From: Ruegeria halocynthiae
GTDB lineage: Bacteria > Pseudomonadota > Alphaproteobacteria > Rhodobacterales > Rhodobacteraceae
DNA: 64,000 nucleotides
Direction: 5' to 3'
NCBI RefSeq assembly: GCF_900106805.1
Contig: NZ_FNNP01000001.1
Coordinates: 1,116,001 to 1,180,000 of the forward strand
Shown here in pieces: positions 27,403 to 37,512 of the stretch. The translations under genes and the position numbers were made by a program. The notes under the pieces were generated by a model that was given only the letters and a program-made list of their open reading frames with translations, was not told where the DNA came from and did no database searches. The stretch's first letter is position 1, and the number at the start of each line of letters is the position of its first letter.

Positions 27403-28317
27403 ATGGTTCAGGATCGTCCAATTCTCGGCATCGTATTGATGCTCGGCTTTTGTATACTCGCGCCGCTGGGTGACGGAATGGCAAAGCTGTTGGGTGAAAC
27501 CACGGCCTTGGGTCTGATGGTGCTGGTGCGGTTTGGTATGCAGGCGATGATCCTGATCCCGCTGATCGCGGTCACCGGCAAGCCGTGGCGGATGACGCCA
27601 AAGATTCTGCGACTGACGATGATCCGCACCCTTCTACATATCACAGGGCTCGCCGCGATGTTCACTGCGCTGCAATATCTGCCGCTGGCTGATACCGTCG
27701 CCATCGCCTTTGTGATGCCGTTCATCATGCTGCTTCTGGGCAAATATGTATTGAACGAACAGGTCGGCGCCCGCCGCCTGATTGCCTGTATCGTCGGTTT
27801 TGCCGGTACGCTGCTGGTCATTCAACCCAGCTTTGCGCAAGTCGGCGCACCCGCATTGCTGCCTCTGATCGTTGCGGTGGTCTTTTCACTGTTCATGCTG
27901 GTCACGCGGCAGATCGCCAAGGAAATCGACCCGGTTTCATTGCAGGCCGTATCCGGAGCCATGGCAACTGCCATCCTGTTGCCGCTGATCCTGCTGGGCG
28001 CCTGGTTTGGCCTGCCGGGGATGTCCCTGAGAACGCCCACAGGGGATGCACTTTGGCTGCTGCTGGGTATCGGTGTGCTGGGCACCGTCGCTCATCTGCT
28101 GATGACATGGTCGCTGCGCTATGCGCCGTCGGCCACTCTGGCCCCTATGCAGTACCTGGAGATTCCGATGGCAACCCTGTTCGGCTGGCTGATCTTTCAC
28201 GACCTGCCTAACGGGCTGGCCGCGCTTGGAATCGGCATAACGATCGCCGCCGGGCTTTATGTCATTCTGCACGAGCGGGCCAATGCCCGGTCTGGTCCGT
28301 CAGAAACGCCTGCATGA
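27403..28317 (+). CDS. EamA/DMT-family transporter
   Basis: 304 residues with two EamA halves and about 10 hydrophobic helices (GFCILAPLGDGMAKLLGE; ADTVAIAFVMPFIMLLLGK; ALLPLIVAVVFSLFMLVTR; MQYLEIPMATLFGWLIF). Members move amino acids, nucleobases or sugars; nothing here tells which. Its last 56 bases overlap the 3' end of the thiamine pyrophosphokinase gene on the other strand. Confidence 0.87.
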   Translation: MVQDRPILGIVLMLGFCILAPLGDGMAKLLGETTALGLMVLVRFGMQAMILIPLIAVTGKPWRMTPKILRLTMIRTLLHITGLAAMFTALQYLPLADTVAIAFVMPFIMLLLGKYVLNEQVGARRLIACIVGFAGTLLVIQPSFAQVGAPALLPLIVAVVFSLFMLVTRQIAKEIDPVSLQAVSGAMATAILLPLILLGAWFGLPGMSLRTPTGDALWLLLGIGVLGTVAHLLMTWSLRYAPSATLAPMQYLEIPMATLFGWLIFHDLPNGLAALGIGITIAAGLYVILHERANARSGPSETPA

Positions 28318-28969
28318 CCTGATCCAATGCTGTGCGCGGCAGGATCACCAGCAACCCCGGGCCATCCACCTCAAGCTCGCACAGGCCCTGCGCCCGATTT
28401 GATGTGCCAACCTGACCGTCCGGTTCAAGTACCAGATCATTGATTGGCCATTCTAATCCTGTGCTGCGCCCGGTCACCCGCCGCAGCGGAAACAGAGACA
28501 CCGTGTCTCCGGGCGCCAAATCCAACCTGATCCGGGGCGGCGCGTGAAACACGATCTCGCACGCACCCAGCAACAGGCATGGTCGATCCTGCAGACGCAC
28601 CAGTGTATTGAATGCCACCAATTGGTGATCGACCCGCGCCCCCAGAAAGCCCGCAGCCAGCACGACCCGAGCTTCGATGCTGCGAAGTGCCTTGTCGAAA
28701 TCCGTGCTGTTCTGTTCTGATATCGGAAACAACCGATCAGCCGGAATTTGCGCCCGATACTCTGCCGTAAGCGAGTCAAAATCGCCGATCACCGCATCCG
28801 GCATCCGGCCCGAATCAATCAACGCTGCGGCGCCGCCATCCGCCGCAACGGCGGAATTGACGCGATTCAGCACCAGATTCACATCCCCTGACCTGATTTC
28901 TCCGCCTCCAAACAGCCCGATTGGCCCGTCAGCGCGAACAATTGCCCCAATTTTCACAAGATTGACCAT
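28262..28969 (-). CDS. Thiamine pyrophosphokinase
   Basis: 235 residues from the Met at 28969 (a Met at 28999 adds 10). The N-terminal catalytic domain has AADGGAAALIDSG, DAVIGDFDSLT and NSTDFDKALR, the Asp motifs of thiamine pyrophosphokinase that bind Mg-ATP and thiamine; LLGACEIVFH starts the thiamine-binding C-terminal domain. It makes the ThDP cofactor, for example for the enzyme at the left edge. No TPP riboswitch was seen in the short leader. Confidence 0.87.
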   Translation of the reverse strand: MVNLVKIGAIVRADGPIGLFGGGEIRSGDVNLVLNRVNSAVAADGGAAALIDSGRMPDAVIGDFDSLTAEYRAQIPADRLFPISEQNSTDFDKALRSIEARVVLAAGFLGARVDHQLVAFNTLVRLQDRPCLLLGACEIVFHAPPRIRLDLAPGDTVSLFPLRRVTGRSTGLEWPINDLVLEPDGQVGTSNRAQGLCELEVDGPGLLVILPRTALDQVMQAFLTDQTGHWPARAE

Positions 28970-29080
28970 ATTTCCCGGTTTTGGACATAATGAGACCACA
29001 AAATGATAGCTTCATGTCTAGAGTTTCGAGTCGGTTGCCCGTGCCGCGTATGGCAATCGGCCTGGTAGTTTGTAAAGGAC

Positions 29081-30832
29081 ATGCGTCTGATGGTACAGAA
29101 CAACAAGGTACTCACCGTTTCATACGGCACCTTCTCATGCACCCTCGAAGGTTTTGATGATTCGTTCGAAACGATGAAAGCCATTGCCGAGTATTTCCGC
29201 GACCTTGCAGCGGATGACCGCTATTTCGGATCGGAACCCCCTCAGCCGGACGCTGAAATGCTGACCCGTATCGCCCAGCGCGATGCCACACAAAGGGTCG
29301 AGGCCAGCCAAAACGAAGCGGGCCTTCTGCTCCGTGCCACCGAACCCACCGCGGCAGCAGCACCAACCCCAGCTACGATTGCGCCTGTGCCCACTCTGGA
29401 AGCTGTTCAGCCCGTTGCTGAGGTCGTTCCCCCTACTCCTGCTCCGGCCGCCCCCCAAGCCGAGCCCGCCCCCGCAGCCGACAGCATCGCAGCCAAGCTG
29501 CAGCGCATCCGAGCCGTTGTTTCGCATTCCGACACCGCGCCAGCCGCATATACGGATGAGGAAGACTCTGGCTTTCTTCAACCCGTGAAACCGCAGGTTG
29601 ACGCGATTTCCGCCGCGTTCGAAGCGGGCGCGCTGGACCCGGCCGATCTGGAAGGCCCCACTGACGAAATCGCACCCGTTGCAGAGCCCGAAATCGCACC
29701 CGCTGCAGAGCCCGAGATCGAACAACCTGCCGAACCCGAGCAGATGGAAGACAGCGCTGAACTGCCGGTTCAGGAGGAAGAAGAACCCTCCGCAACCACG
29801 CCCGCTCTGGTCGAGCAGGACGAGAGCGACGTCACCGCAATGATCTCGGCCGTGAACTCCGAGGACAGTAGCGAACAGGACGAGGCGCCGGAACAGACCC
29901 CAGCCGAGATCACCGACAAAGACGTTCTGTTCTCGGATCTCGATGACACCGATGAAATGGAAGACGAAGGACCGTCGAACATTCTCAACGACGATGAAAC
30001 AACCGACGATGACACGATCGACGAAGACATGATCGACGAAGACGATTCAGAGTCGGACCTGTCCAACCTTGCGCAAGGTGTCATCTCGGCTGAAGATGAG
30101 GCGCTGCTGCTGGATGAAATCACACTGGTCGAATCCGAACTGGCCGCAAACACGGCGGCCGAATTGCCTGATATGTCCGGTCTGGATCAGGACGTCTCGC
30201 GTCTGATGGACAAAGCCGGCGCGCAGTTGGATGACCCCGCTACTACCGATCAGCGCGAAACCTATTCGCATCTGCGCACAGCCGTCGCCGCGACCGAGGC
30301 GGAACGCAAAGATGGCGACGACACATCCCAGAGTGCCGAAGACGACTATCGCGGCGATCTGGCTTCGGTTGTCAATCCTCGGCGCCCCGAAGTTGAGGTC
30401 ACCAGTGAGCGCCCCGTGACCGATGCCGCCGCGCCTTTGAAACTGGTGGCTGAGCAGCGGATCGATACCGATGCAGCGGATGCCGGGCCGGTCACACCAC
30501 GCCGCGTTACATCTGTGGATGACGAGCCTGCCGACGAAGAAGGCGGCTTTGCCACCTTCGCGCAGGAACAGGGCGCACAATCGCTGCCTGATCTGCTTGA
30601 GGCCGCAGCGGCCTACCTGTCCTTCATCGAAGGTCAGGAACAGTTCTCGCGCCCACAGTTGATGAACAAGGTCCGCTCGCTCAAGCAAGAATCGTTCAAC
30701 CGCGAAGAAAGCCTGCGTTCGTTCGGTCAGTTGCTGCGCGATGGCAAGATCGAAAAAGCCGGAGGTGGCCGCTTTGCTGCGTCAAACCAGATCGGGTTCC
30801 GCCCGAACGGTGACGAACGCGCCGCAGGCTGA
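29081..30832 (+). CDS. Large acidic protein of unknown function with conserved-looking ends
   Basis: 583 residues in three parts. Residues 1-90 (VLTVSYGTFSCTLEGFDDSF onward) look folded. Residues about 90-390 are disordered, Pro/Ala/Glu/Asp-rich, with repeats of the type EIAPVAEPEIAPAAEPEIEQ, then an Asp-rich stretch. The last about 90 residues (LPDLLEAAAAYLSFIEGQEQ; FGQLLRDGKIEKAGGGRF) look like a winged-helix-type domain. No signal peptide or membrane segment. Similar Rhodobacteraceae proteins carry unhelpful names such as chemotaxis protein CheA (recalled), for which I see no support. It is monocistronic, ended by the bidirectional hairpin at 30868. Confidence 0.8.
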   Translation: MRLMVQNNKVLTVSYGTFSCTLEGFDDSFETMKAIAEYFRDLAADDRYFGSEPPQPDAEMLTRIAQRDATQRVEASQNEAGLLLRATEPTAAAAPTPATIAPVPTLEAVQPVAEVVPPTPAPAAPQAEPAPAADSIAAKLQRIRAVVSHSDTAPAAYTDEEDSGFLQPVKPQVDAISAAFEAGALDPADLEGPTDEIAPVAEPEIAPAAEPEIEQPAEPEQMEDSAELPVQEEEEPSATTPALVEQDESDVTAMISAVNSEDSSEQDEAPEQTPAEITDKDVLFSDLDDTDEMEDEGPSNILNDDETTDDDTIDEDMIDEDDSESDLSNLAQGVISAEDEALLLDEITLVESELAANTAAELPDMSGLDQDVSRLMDKAGAQLDDPATTDQRETYSHLRTAVAATEAERKDGDDTSQSAEDDYRGDLASVVNPRRPEVEVTSERPVTDAAAPLKLVAEQRIDTDAADAGPVTPRRVTSVDDEPADEEGGFATFAQEQGAQSLPDLLEAAAAYLSFIEGQEQFSRPQLMNKVRSLKQESFNREESLRSFGQLLRDGKIEKAGGGRFAASNQIGFRPNGDERAAG

Positions 30833-30867
30833 CGCGGGGCATACCAAGTTACCCCCCTCAAATCGCG

Positions 30868-30896
30868 ACAGGGCCAGAGGTGATCTCCGGCCCTGT
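30868..30896. terminator. Bidirectional hairpin between convergent genes
   Basis: ACAGGGCC and GGCCCTGT form an 8-bp perfect stem with an inner GAG/CTC pairing, between the acidic-protein gene and the convergent outer-membrane gene. A weak T run follows on the plus strand (TTCTATTT). Confidence 0.6.
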
Positions 30897-30926
30897 TCTA
30901 TTTGGCACAGCCCGGCGGACTTAGTG

Positions 30927-31634
30927 TCAAAAACTGAACGCCAGCGCCACATAGGGACCGGTCAGGATCAGGTCGATCACCTCGCGCCCTTCTTCAAACT
31001 CGACATCCAGATGGCGATACCCGCCTGAAACATTGATGCGGTCGGTCCATTTCCAACTCGCTTGCACCAACGCTTCCCACTGGAATTTAGAACCATAGCC
31101 GAAACCACCGACATTGCCCAAGCCAGTGACACTCCAACGCTCATTCAGCGCGTGGCTATAGCGGGCTCCGATCAATGGATCAGTCCAGCTTTGATCCGTA
31201 CTGACGGTCCGGTTACGCACTGTTGTTGAAACATCCAGATCCCAATGGCGCAGCCCGGCCATGACGTCCAGCCGCGACTGGTCATCCTCATACACGGCAT
31301 AGCTGGCCCCAAGCGTGGACATGGTGCCCTCAAGTTTCCAACTGGCGGCATCGTCAAACCGCCCAATCGAAACATCGTCACCCAGATTGAGATAGTTGAA
31401 CTCGCCTCCGATGGACCAGCGCCCGTTCCGCGCCTCGCCCGCGATCAGGAAAGCTCCCTTAAGAATATCGAAAATCGAGGTATTGCCATTGACCGGCGGA
31501 TTCGGCCCCACATCCAAAGAGGTCCTGACCTCCGGCCCCCAGAAATAAGGCGCAACCGTATAGGTCCAGTCCCCTGCTTGCGCACCGCCTGCAACACATA
31601 CTGTGGCGACCGCCGCCAATACCCTATTGTTCAT
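30927..31634 (-). CDS. Outer-membrane beta-barrel protein
   Basis: 235 residues. A signal peptide (RVLAAVATVCVAGGAQA) is followed by a mature protein rich in alternating beta strands (SIGGEFNYLNLGDD; YSHALNERWSVTGLGNVGGF; INVSGGYRHLDVEF) and ending in PYVALAFSF, the C-terminal aromatic expected of an outer-membrane barrel. About 8-10 strands fit the length. The function is unknown. Confidence 0.82.
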   Translation of the reverse strand: MNNRVLAAVATVCVAGGAQAGDWTYTVAPYFWGPEVRTSLDVGPNPPVNGNTSIFDILKGAFLIAGEARNGRWSIGGEFNYLNLGDDVSIGRFDDAASWKLEGTMSTLGASYAVYEDDQSRLDVMAGLRHWDLDVSTTVRNRTVSTDQSWTDPLIGARYSHALNERWSVTGLGNVGGFGYGSKFQWEALVQASWKWTDRINVSGGYRHLDVEFEEGREVIDLILTGPYVALAFSF

Positions 31635-31713
31635 GTCTCATCTGCATCTACCTGCCAAACGTCTGAGCTGTTTGCAGTTTGCCACGCAGATATCAACCGA
31701 ACAACCGAGAGGT

Positions 31714-31956
31714 CTAACTTTGATCCTGATCCGGGTCTTCTTTGCCCACGCCGCGGAAGACAAACTTGAACGGCAAGGCCCAAAGGATGCCCAGCCCCAC
31801 ATACACCAGAAGTTCCAGCCAGATCGGTGGGCGATCCAGCCAATTCACGATCGTCACTACAGCAACGATGTAGACCGGCAACCCGATCAGCAGCAGCACC
31901 AGCGACCAGCGCCGCCGCGCCTTGTAACTGAGACCAGGTTTTCCATCACCGCTCAT
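31714..31956 (-). CDS. DUF2842 small membrane protein
   Basis: 80 residues with two membrane segments (WSLVLLLIGLPVYIVAVVTI and IWLELLVYVGLGILWALPF) and the ending FKFVFRGVGKEDPD, as in DUF2842. The ATG at 31956 overlaps the purA TAA by one base (TAATG), so it is translated after purA. The longer open frame upstream lies inside purA and is not used. Function unknown. Confidence 0.8.
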   Translation of the reverse strand: MSGDGKPGLSYKARRRWSLVLLLIGLPVYIVAVVTIVNWLDRPPIWLELLVYVGLGILWALPFKFVFRGVGKEDPDQDQS

Positions 31957-33251
31957 TAGTCGGCAAACGGATCGGTCACCAGAATGGTGTCCTCCCGCTC
32001 CGGGCTGGTCGATAACAGGGCGACGGGGCACTCGATCAATTCTTCGACCCGGCGCACATATTTGATCGCATTGGCTGGCAAATCGGCCCAACTGCGCGCG
32101 CCTTCAGTGGACTCGCTCCACCCCGGCATTTCCTCGTAAATGGGTTTGCAGCGCGCCTGTTGGTCAGCAGCGGTGGGCAAGTAGTCCAAACGTTCCCCAT
32201 CCAGCTCATAACCGGTACAAATCTTCAACTTTTCAAAGCCATCCAAAACATCGAGCTTGGTCAGCGAGATACCGTTCACGCCGCTGGTTGCACAGGTTTG
32301 ACGCACAAGGCAGGCATCAAACCACCCACAGCGACGCTTGCGGCCCGTGACAGTGCCAAACTCATGCCCACGGGTGCCAAGGCGCAGACCATCATCGTCA
32401 TCCAATTCAGTTGGGAACGGCCCCTCACCCACACGTGTAGTATAGGCCTTTACGATGCCCAGTACAAAATCCACTGATCCGGGTCCGATGCCAACCCCGG
32501 TCGAGGCCTGGCCCGCGATCACATTCGATGATGTCACAAACGGATAGGTCCCGAAATCAATATCCAGCAACGCGCCTTGCGCGCCTTCAAACAGGATACG
32601 CTTACCGGCCTTACGTTTCTCATTCAGCACTTTCCAGACAGGTGCCGCAAATGGCAAGATCTGCTGCGCGATCTCCTTCAACTGGGAAATCAGCGCATCC
32701 CGATCAATCGCCTCGATACCCAGACCTTTGCGCAGCGGATCATGGTGTTGCAACGCCCGATCGACACGCGCCTCAAGCGTCGCTTCGTCAGCGAGGTCAG
32801 CAACACGAACGGACCGGCGGCCAACCTTATCCTCATAAGCGGGCCCAATGCCGCGACCAGTGGTTCCGATTTTGGTCCCTTTGCTCGCGGCTTCCTCGCG
32901 GGCGCGATCCAACTCACCATGTATGGGCAGAATCAGAGGTGTGTTTTCAGCGATCATCAGCGTTTCGGGCGTGATCTCAACGCCTTGCTTGCGGATCGAA
33001 GCAATTTCCCTGACCAGATGCCAGGGGTCCAGAACAACCCCATTGCCGATGACACTCAGCTTGCCACCGCGCACAACACCCGAAGGCAATGCGTTCAGCT
33101 TGTAAACCTCGCCATCGATCACCAGCGTATGCCCGGCGTTATGCCCGCCCTGAAAACGCGCGATCACGTCTGCCCGCTCGCTGAGCCAGTCGACGATCTT
33201 GCCTTTTCCTTCGTCACCCCACTGGGCTCCGACAACAACCACGTTGGCCAT
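31956..33251 (-). CDS. purA: Adenylosuccinate synthetase
   Basis: 431 residues, full length. GTP-dependent condensation of IMP with aspartate in AMP synthesis. Motifs: [20 protein letters not shown] at the start (P-loop with catalytic Asp), GGHNAGHTL with the catalytic His, [14 protein letters not shown] and [14 protein letters not shown]. It heads a two-gene transcript with the DUF2842 gene. Confidence 0.97.
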   Translation of the reverse strand: MANVVVVGAQWGDEGKGKIVDWLSERADVIARFQGGHNAGHTLVIDGEVYKLNALPSGVVRGGKLSVIGNGVVLDPWHLVREIASIRKQGVEITPETLMIAENTPLILPIHGELDRAREEAASKGTKIGTTGRGIGPAYEDKVGRRSVRVADLADEATLEARVDRALQHHDPLRKGLGIEAIDRDALISQLKEIAQQILPFAAPVWKVLNEKRKAGKRILFEGAQGALLDIDFGTYPFVTSSNVIAGQASTGVGIGPGSVDFVLGIVKAYTTRVGEGPFPTELDDDDGLRLGTRGHEFGTVTGRKRRCGWFDACLVRQTCATSGVNGISLTKLDVLDGFEKLKICTGYELDGERLDYLPTAADQQARCKPIYEEMPGWSESTEGARSWADLPANAIKYVRRVEELIECPVALLSTSPEREDTILVTDPFAD

Positions 33252-33402
33252 ATCCGGTCCTTTTGCGCTGAGTTATCAAACCCGGCTCATATAGCGGGGT
33301 GCAGACGACAGGGAAACCGGTAATTCGACGCAGTGGGAAATCACACTTTCCGCGACACCGCTGGCAGAGGTGTTAAAAGACAGATCAAGGACGACCCCCC
33401 TG

Positions 33403-33466
33403 CTTCATCTGGCCACAAATACCTCGGGGGAGTCGCCCGGTACGGGCGGCGGGGGAAGCGCCCCCT
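33403..33466 (+). repeat. Dispersed hairpin repeat, copy 3
   Basis: The head CTTCATCTGGCCACAAATAC is followed by CTCGGGGG and the hairpins CGCCCGGTACGGGCG and GGGGG-AAGC-GCCCCC. It ends exactly at the stop of the nitrile hydratase accessory gene and is oriented against both flanking genes. Confidence 0.6.
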
Positions 33467-33802
33467 CTACTTTTGCCTCAAATGCACTGGTTGTCCGTGC
33501 GGCGTTGTCAGATACGCCTCTTCCCACGCGTTACGCAGGGCCCGGATATCCTTACGAGACGTCTCCCCCTGCTCTGTCAGAAACGCTTCCAATGTTTCCA
33601 ACCAAGCGAGAAAGTAATCATTCCCTCCGTCCAGCTCTTTTTTAAGGCCGTGCCGTTTCAGGGTCGTTGAAAACCGTTCCGCCCAGTCGGACCAATCGAA
33701 CCGGCCTGCTTCGTTCAGCGCAACGGTGACCGCAAACACCTGCGCGTGCCAGGGTTCTGCAAAAACCGGTACGGGGACGGTATGTGTGACGCAATCGCTC
33801 AT
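33467..33802 (-). CDS. Nitrile hydratase accessory protein
   Basis: 111 residues from the ATG at 33802, which overlaps the nthB stop by four bases (ATGA). It resembles the small nitrile hydratase accessory family (TIGR03889-type): VPVFAEPWHAQVFAVTVALN, FDWSDWAERF, NDYFLAWLETLEAFL and RNAWEEAYLTTPHGQP. The same EPWHAQ-like motif recurs in the beta subunit, with which such activators share ancestry. It is thought to load cobalt into the alpha subunit, probably by exchanging subunits. Confidence 0.87.
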   Translation of the reverse strand: MSDCVTHTVPVPVFAEPWHAQVFAVTVALNEAGRFDWSDWAERFSTTLKRHGLKKELDGGNDYFLAWLETLEAFLTEQGETSRKDIRALRNAWEEAYLTTPHGQPVHLRQK

Positions 33803-34476
33803 GCGGGCTCCAGATAGGATTGCCACAAGTCCAGTACGACCTCATCCGCCGGATGTTCCGGTTCAGCCCAAAGTTCTGAGGCTTGAAAGACCACGGCGTA
33901 GAGCGGCTCGGGCGCCTCGCCCAGCCCATGGGCGTTGGAATCCGGCAGAACATGGCTGCCATGTAACCTGAGGATACGCCCCGTGGCGCCAGTGGCATAG
34001 ATCGGCAATCGGGTGTGGCCGCCATCAACCAGTCGATTCGCCGTTGGTCGCAACGTGCGCACCGTTTGGCCTGGCTTAAACTGAGCTGCAGTGTTTGAAA
34101 GACGATCTGCAGGTCCGCCTTTGGCCAACGCGCTGGCAACCGCATCAGCCTTCAAGACGCGCGCAGCCAAGGGGTGCGTATGTTCCACCGCCACTCCGCG
34201 CAGATCATCCAATGACAGAACACCCTTTTCGACCAGAAGATCAGCCAATCCGGAAATCCATTTTTCATAGTAAGAGAACTGCGCGTAGTCCTTTGGAGAT
34301 AGCCGTTCTCGCGCATGGCGCGAGACATCAATGTTCCACTGCCCCAAAAAGCCCGCAGCCAGAGTGACCGCCAGCGCCCGCCCGTGCCAGTCCTCGGCAA
34401 AGACCGCTGCATCTTCGGGTTCCGGGTTTATCGGGCCATCGCCAAAGCGTCCTCCCATATCATGTACCCGCGTCAT
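33799..34476 (-). CDS. nthB: Nitrile hydratase subunit beta
   Basis: 225 residues. [16 protein letters not shown] is the canonical NthB start; [20 protein letters not shown] follows, and the C-terminal SH3-like barrel holds [20 protein letters not shown] and [19 protein letters not shown]. With the alpha subunit it hydrates nitriles to amides. It overlaps nthA and the accessory gene by four bases on each side (ATGA), a tight operon. Confidence 0.94.
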   Translation of the reverse strand: MTRVHDMGGRFGDGPINPEPEDAAVFAEDWHGRALAVTLAAGFLGQWNIDVSRHARERLSPKDYAQFSYYEKWISGLADLLVEKGVLSLDDLRGVAVEHTHPLAARVLKADAVASALAKGGPADRLSNTAAQFKPGQTVRTLRPTANRLVDGGHTRLPIYATGATGRILRLHGSHVLPDSNAHGLGEAPEPLYAVVFQASELWAEPEHPADEVVLDLWQSYLEPA

Positions 34477-35087
34477 GACGGCTCCTTCGGCAAGCCAGTG
34501 CCGATCATGCTGTCGCGCGTGACCAGCGCGGCCAGTTCATCCTCGCTCAGGCCGTCGGCCCCCTCGGGGCGCATGGGCAGGACGAGATAACGAATTTCAG
34601 CCGTCGAATCCCAGACGCGAACGGCTGTGTTTTTAGGCAAGGTCACACCAAATTCGGCCAGAACTTTGCGCGGCTCACGCACAGCCCGCGCGCGGTAGGC
34701 ATCGGATTTGTACCAGCCCGGTGGGATACCCAGAAGCGGCCATGGGTAGCAGCTGCACAAGGTACAAACGACCATGTTGTGCTGTTCGGGCGTGTTTTCC
34801 ACGACCACCATATGTTCGCCCTGTCGACCGTAATATCCCAGATCAGCCACGACCGAGGTGGCATCCTCCAGCAATGCCGCTTTGAAAGCGGGATCGCTCC
34901 AGGCCCTGGCAACGACATGTGCGCCGTTCTGCGGGCCTATCTTGTTCTGATACGTGTCGATTATTTCATCCAACGCCGCCGGATCGATCAGCCCTTTTCG
35001 GGTCAGAATCGTCTCAAGCGCTTTGACGCGCAGCGCTGGTTCGGGTGGCAGCAAGGCGTGCGGGTGGTCGTGATCATCATGTGGCAT
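34473..35087 (-). CDS. nthA: Nitrile hydratase subunit alpha, cobalt type
   Basis: 204 residues. The metal claw is VCTLCSC (Cys108, Cys111, Cys113 with Ser112): Thr at the second position is the mark of the non-corrinoid cobalt form, whereas iron enzymes have Ser there. The motif [18 protein letters not shown] after it is also typical. The N-terminus is His-rich ([11 protein letters not shown]), which may help metal handling. No nitrilase, amidase or cobalt importer lies nearby, so the pathway partner is outside the window. Confidence 0.94.
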   Translation of the reverse strand: MPHDDHDHPHALLPPEPALRVKALETILTRKGLIDPAALDEIIDTYQNKIGPQNGAHVVARAWSDPAFKAALLEDATSVVADLGYYGRQGEHMVVVENTPEQHNMVVCTLCSCYPWPLLGIPPGWYKSDAYRARAVREPRKVLAEFGVTLPKNTAVRVWDSTAEIRYLVLPMRPEGADGLSEDELAALVTRDSMIGTGLPKEPS

Positions 35088-35238
35088 GGCGCGTAGCCTG
35101 CGCGACGCAACCGCACCCTGTCCAGTCTCTTTGGTGTGATATCAAACATCAGTGCCCGTGATGCCAACTCGTGACTTGCCCCCGCTGGCAAACTTGCATA
35201 AGTACCACGCGATACACGCCACGCTGTACAGGACCACC

Positions 35239-35607
35239 ATGGAAAACGTCGTTCTCATTATCCACCTTCTTCTGGCCTTGGGCCTGATTGCCGTTGTTCT
35301 GATGCAGCGGTCCGAAGGCGGCGGCCTTGGTATGGGTGGAGGCGGTGGCGGGGCCATGACAGGCCGCGCGGCAGCGACGGCTTTGGGCAAGCTGACATGG
35401 ATCTTGGCTGGGTGCTTTATCGTCACTTCGATCACACTGACGATTTTGGCGGCACAGAAGTCTTCGGGCAGCTCGGTACTTGATCGGGTCGGCACACAGG
35501 CACCTGCCGCGACCGAGGAAAGCACTCCGGCGGTTCCATCGGCCGACGAATTGTTGCCGCCCGCGCAGGGTGACAACGCTCCGTTGATCCCTCAGGCTGC
35601 CGACTAA
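35239..35607 (+). CDS. secG: Preprotein translocase subunit SecG
   Basis: 122 residues from the ATG at 35239. Two membrane segments (VVLIIHLLLALGLIAVVLMQ and LTWILAGCFIVTSITLTIL) flank the Gly-rich GGGLGMGGGGGGAMTGRA loop. The C-terminal tail is Ala/Pro-rich, as in alphaproteobacterial SecG. It assists SecYE in protein export. It is divergent from the nitrile hydratase operon, followed by pyrG as in many Rhodobacteraceae. Confidence 0.94.
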   Translation: MENVVLIIHLLLALGLIAVVLMQRSEGGGLGMGGGGGGAMTGRAAATALGKLTWILAGCFIVTSITLTILAAQKSSGSSVLDRVGTQAPAATEESTPAVPSADELLPPAQGDNAPLIPQAAD

Positions 35608-35767
35608 GCCACAAAACCTAGAAATCCGGAGGAGAACTGCAACAGCATCTTGCGGTTCTCTTGCGCTATGGGCGCGAATCCTTTATGTGTGAAGTCCCGT
35701 GATGCAGCGGTTTTTCGTAAGCCGCCGGGCAGCTAAAAATGACGTCTCACGGGAGCAGCCGAAAAAC

Positions 35768-37411
35768 ATGGCGCGATTTATTTTCATAACTGGTGGTGTG
35801 GTTTCATCCTTGGGCAAAGGACTGGCTTCAGCGGCCTTGGGATCGCTGTTGCAGGCTCGCGGGTACTCGGTGCGCTTGCGCAAGCTCGACCCCTACCTGA
35901 ACGTCGATCCCGGCACCATGTCACCCTTTGAACATGGCGAAGTGTTCGTCACCGATGATGGGGCCGAGACCGATCTGGACCTTGGTCACTATGAACGGTT
36001 CACCGGTGTTGCCGCGCGCAAGACCGACTCGGTTAGCTCGGGCCGGATCTATTCCAACGTGCTCGAGAAAGAACGCCGTGGCGATTACCTCGGCAAGACC
36101 ATTCAGGTGATCCCGCACGTCACCAATGAGATCAAGGATTTCATCGCCATTGGCGAGGATGAGGTTGATTTCATGCTGTGTGAAATCGGCGGCACCGTCG
36201 GCGATATCGAAGGCCTGCCCTTCTTTGAAGCGATCCGCCAGTTCAGTCAGGACAAGCCGCGCGGTCAATGCCTGTTCATGCACCTGACACTGCTGCCCTA
36301 CATCAAGGCCTCGGGCGAGTTGAAAACCAAACCGACCCAGCACTCCGTGAAAGAGCTGCGCTCGATCGGTCTGGCCCCCGACATTCTGGTATGCCGCTCT
36401 GAAGGTCCGATTCCAACCAAGGAACGTGAGAAACTGGCGCTATTCTGCAACGTCCGCCCCGACAGCGTGATTGCAGCGCAGGACCTCAGCACTATCTATG
36501 ACGCTCCGCTGGCTTATCACCGCGAAGGTCTGGATCAGGCGGTTCTGGACGCGTTCCAGATCAGCCCTGCCCCGAAACCTGATCTCACCAAATGGGAAGA
36601 TGTCAGCGACCGCATCCACAACGCCGAAGGCGAAGTGAAGGTCGCGATCGTCGGCAAATACACCCAATTGGAAGACGCCTATAAATCAATCGCCGAGGCG
36701 CTAACCCATGGCGGCATGGCCAACCGGGTCCGCGTCAAGGTCGAATGGGTCGATGCCGAAGTGTTCGATACCGAAGACGCCGCCCCACATCTGGAAGGGT
36801 TCCACGCAATTCTCGTACCGGGTGGGTTCGGAGAACGCGGAACTGAGGGCAAGATCAAAGCCGCGCAATACGCCCGCGAACACAAAGTGCCTTATCTGGG
36901 CATCTGTCTTGGAATGCAGATGGCAGTAATCGAAGCGGCCCGGAATGTGGCAGGCATCACCGAGGCGGGTTCAGAGGAATTTGACCACGAGGCTGGTAAA
37001 AAGCGTTTCGAACCCGTGGTTTACCACCTGAAAGAATGGGTGCAAGGCAACCACAAGGTTGAACGCAAAGTGGGCGACGACAAAGGTGGCACCATGCGTC
37101 TGGGCGCCTATAACGCAGTTCTGGCTGAAGGTTCCAAAGTCGCGGACGTCTATGGCGGCACACAAATCGAAGAACGCCACCGTCACCGTTATGAGGTCGA
37201 CATCAAGTACCGTGACAAGTTGGAAAAGGCTGGTCTGAACTTCTCGGGCATGTCGCCGGATGGCCGCCTGCCGGAAATCGTCGAATGGTCGGATCACCCG
37301 TGGTTCATCGGCGTTCAATACCACCCGGAACTGAAATCCAAACCCTTCGAACCACATCCCCTGTTCCGCGATTTTGTGCGCGCCGCGAAGGACACCTCGC
37401 GTCTGGTCTGA
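35768..37411 (+). CDS. pyrG: CTP synthase
   Basis: 547 residues from [20 protein letters not shown]; the open frame starts 23 codons upstream, but the family start is at 35768. The N-terminal amidoligase domain has GVVSSLGKG and [20 protein letters not shown]; the C-terminal glutamine amidotransferase has the nucleophile in YLGICLGMQ and His/Glu in GVQYHPEL. It makes CTP from UTP, ATP and glutamine. A good terminator follows. Confidence 0.97.
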   Translation: MARFIFITGGVVSSLGKGLASAALGSLLQARGYSVRLRKLDPYLNVDPGTMSPFEHGEVFVTDDGAETDLDLGHYERFTGVAARKTDSVSSGRIYSNVLEKERRGDYLGKTIQVIPHVTNEIKDFIAIGEDEVDFMLCEIGGTVGDIEGLPFFEAIRQFSQDKPRGQCLFMHLTLLPYIKASGELKTKPTQHSVKELRSIGLAPDILVCRSEGPIPTKEREKLALFCNVRPDSVIAAQDLSTIYDAPLAYHREGLDQAVLDAFQISPAPKPDLTKWEDVSDRIHNAEGEVKVAIVGKYTQLEDAYKSIAEALTHGGMANRVRVKVEWVDAEVFDTEDAAPHLEGFHAILVPGGFGERGTEGKIKAAQYAREHKVPYLGICLGMQMAVIEAARNVAGITEAGSEEFDHEAGKKRFEPVVYHLKEWVQGNHKVERKVGDDKGGTMRLGAYNAVLAEGSKVADVYGGTQIEERHRHRYEVDIKYRDKLEKAGLNFSGMSPDGRLPEIVEWSDHPWFIGVQYHPELKSKPFEPHPLFRDFVRAAKDTSRLV

Positions 37412-37438
37412 TCACGGGCCGATAACAGTATTGTACCA

Positions 37439-37474
37439 GTCGGCGCGAAACCTCTTTACGCGCCGACCTTTTGC
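37439..37474 (+). terminator. Terminator downstream of pyrG
   Basis: GTCGGCGCG and CGCGCCGAC form a 9-bp perfect stem followed by CTTTTG. Confidence 0.75.
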
Positions 37475-37512
37475 GCAGTTAACTGCCGCCATAGCAGCGA
37501 CAGGAGACCGGC

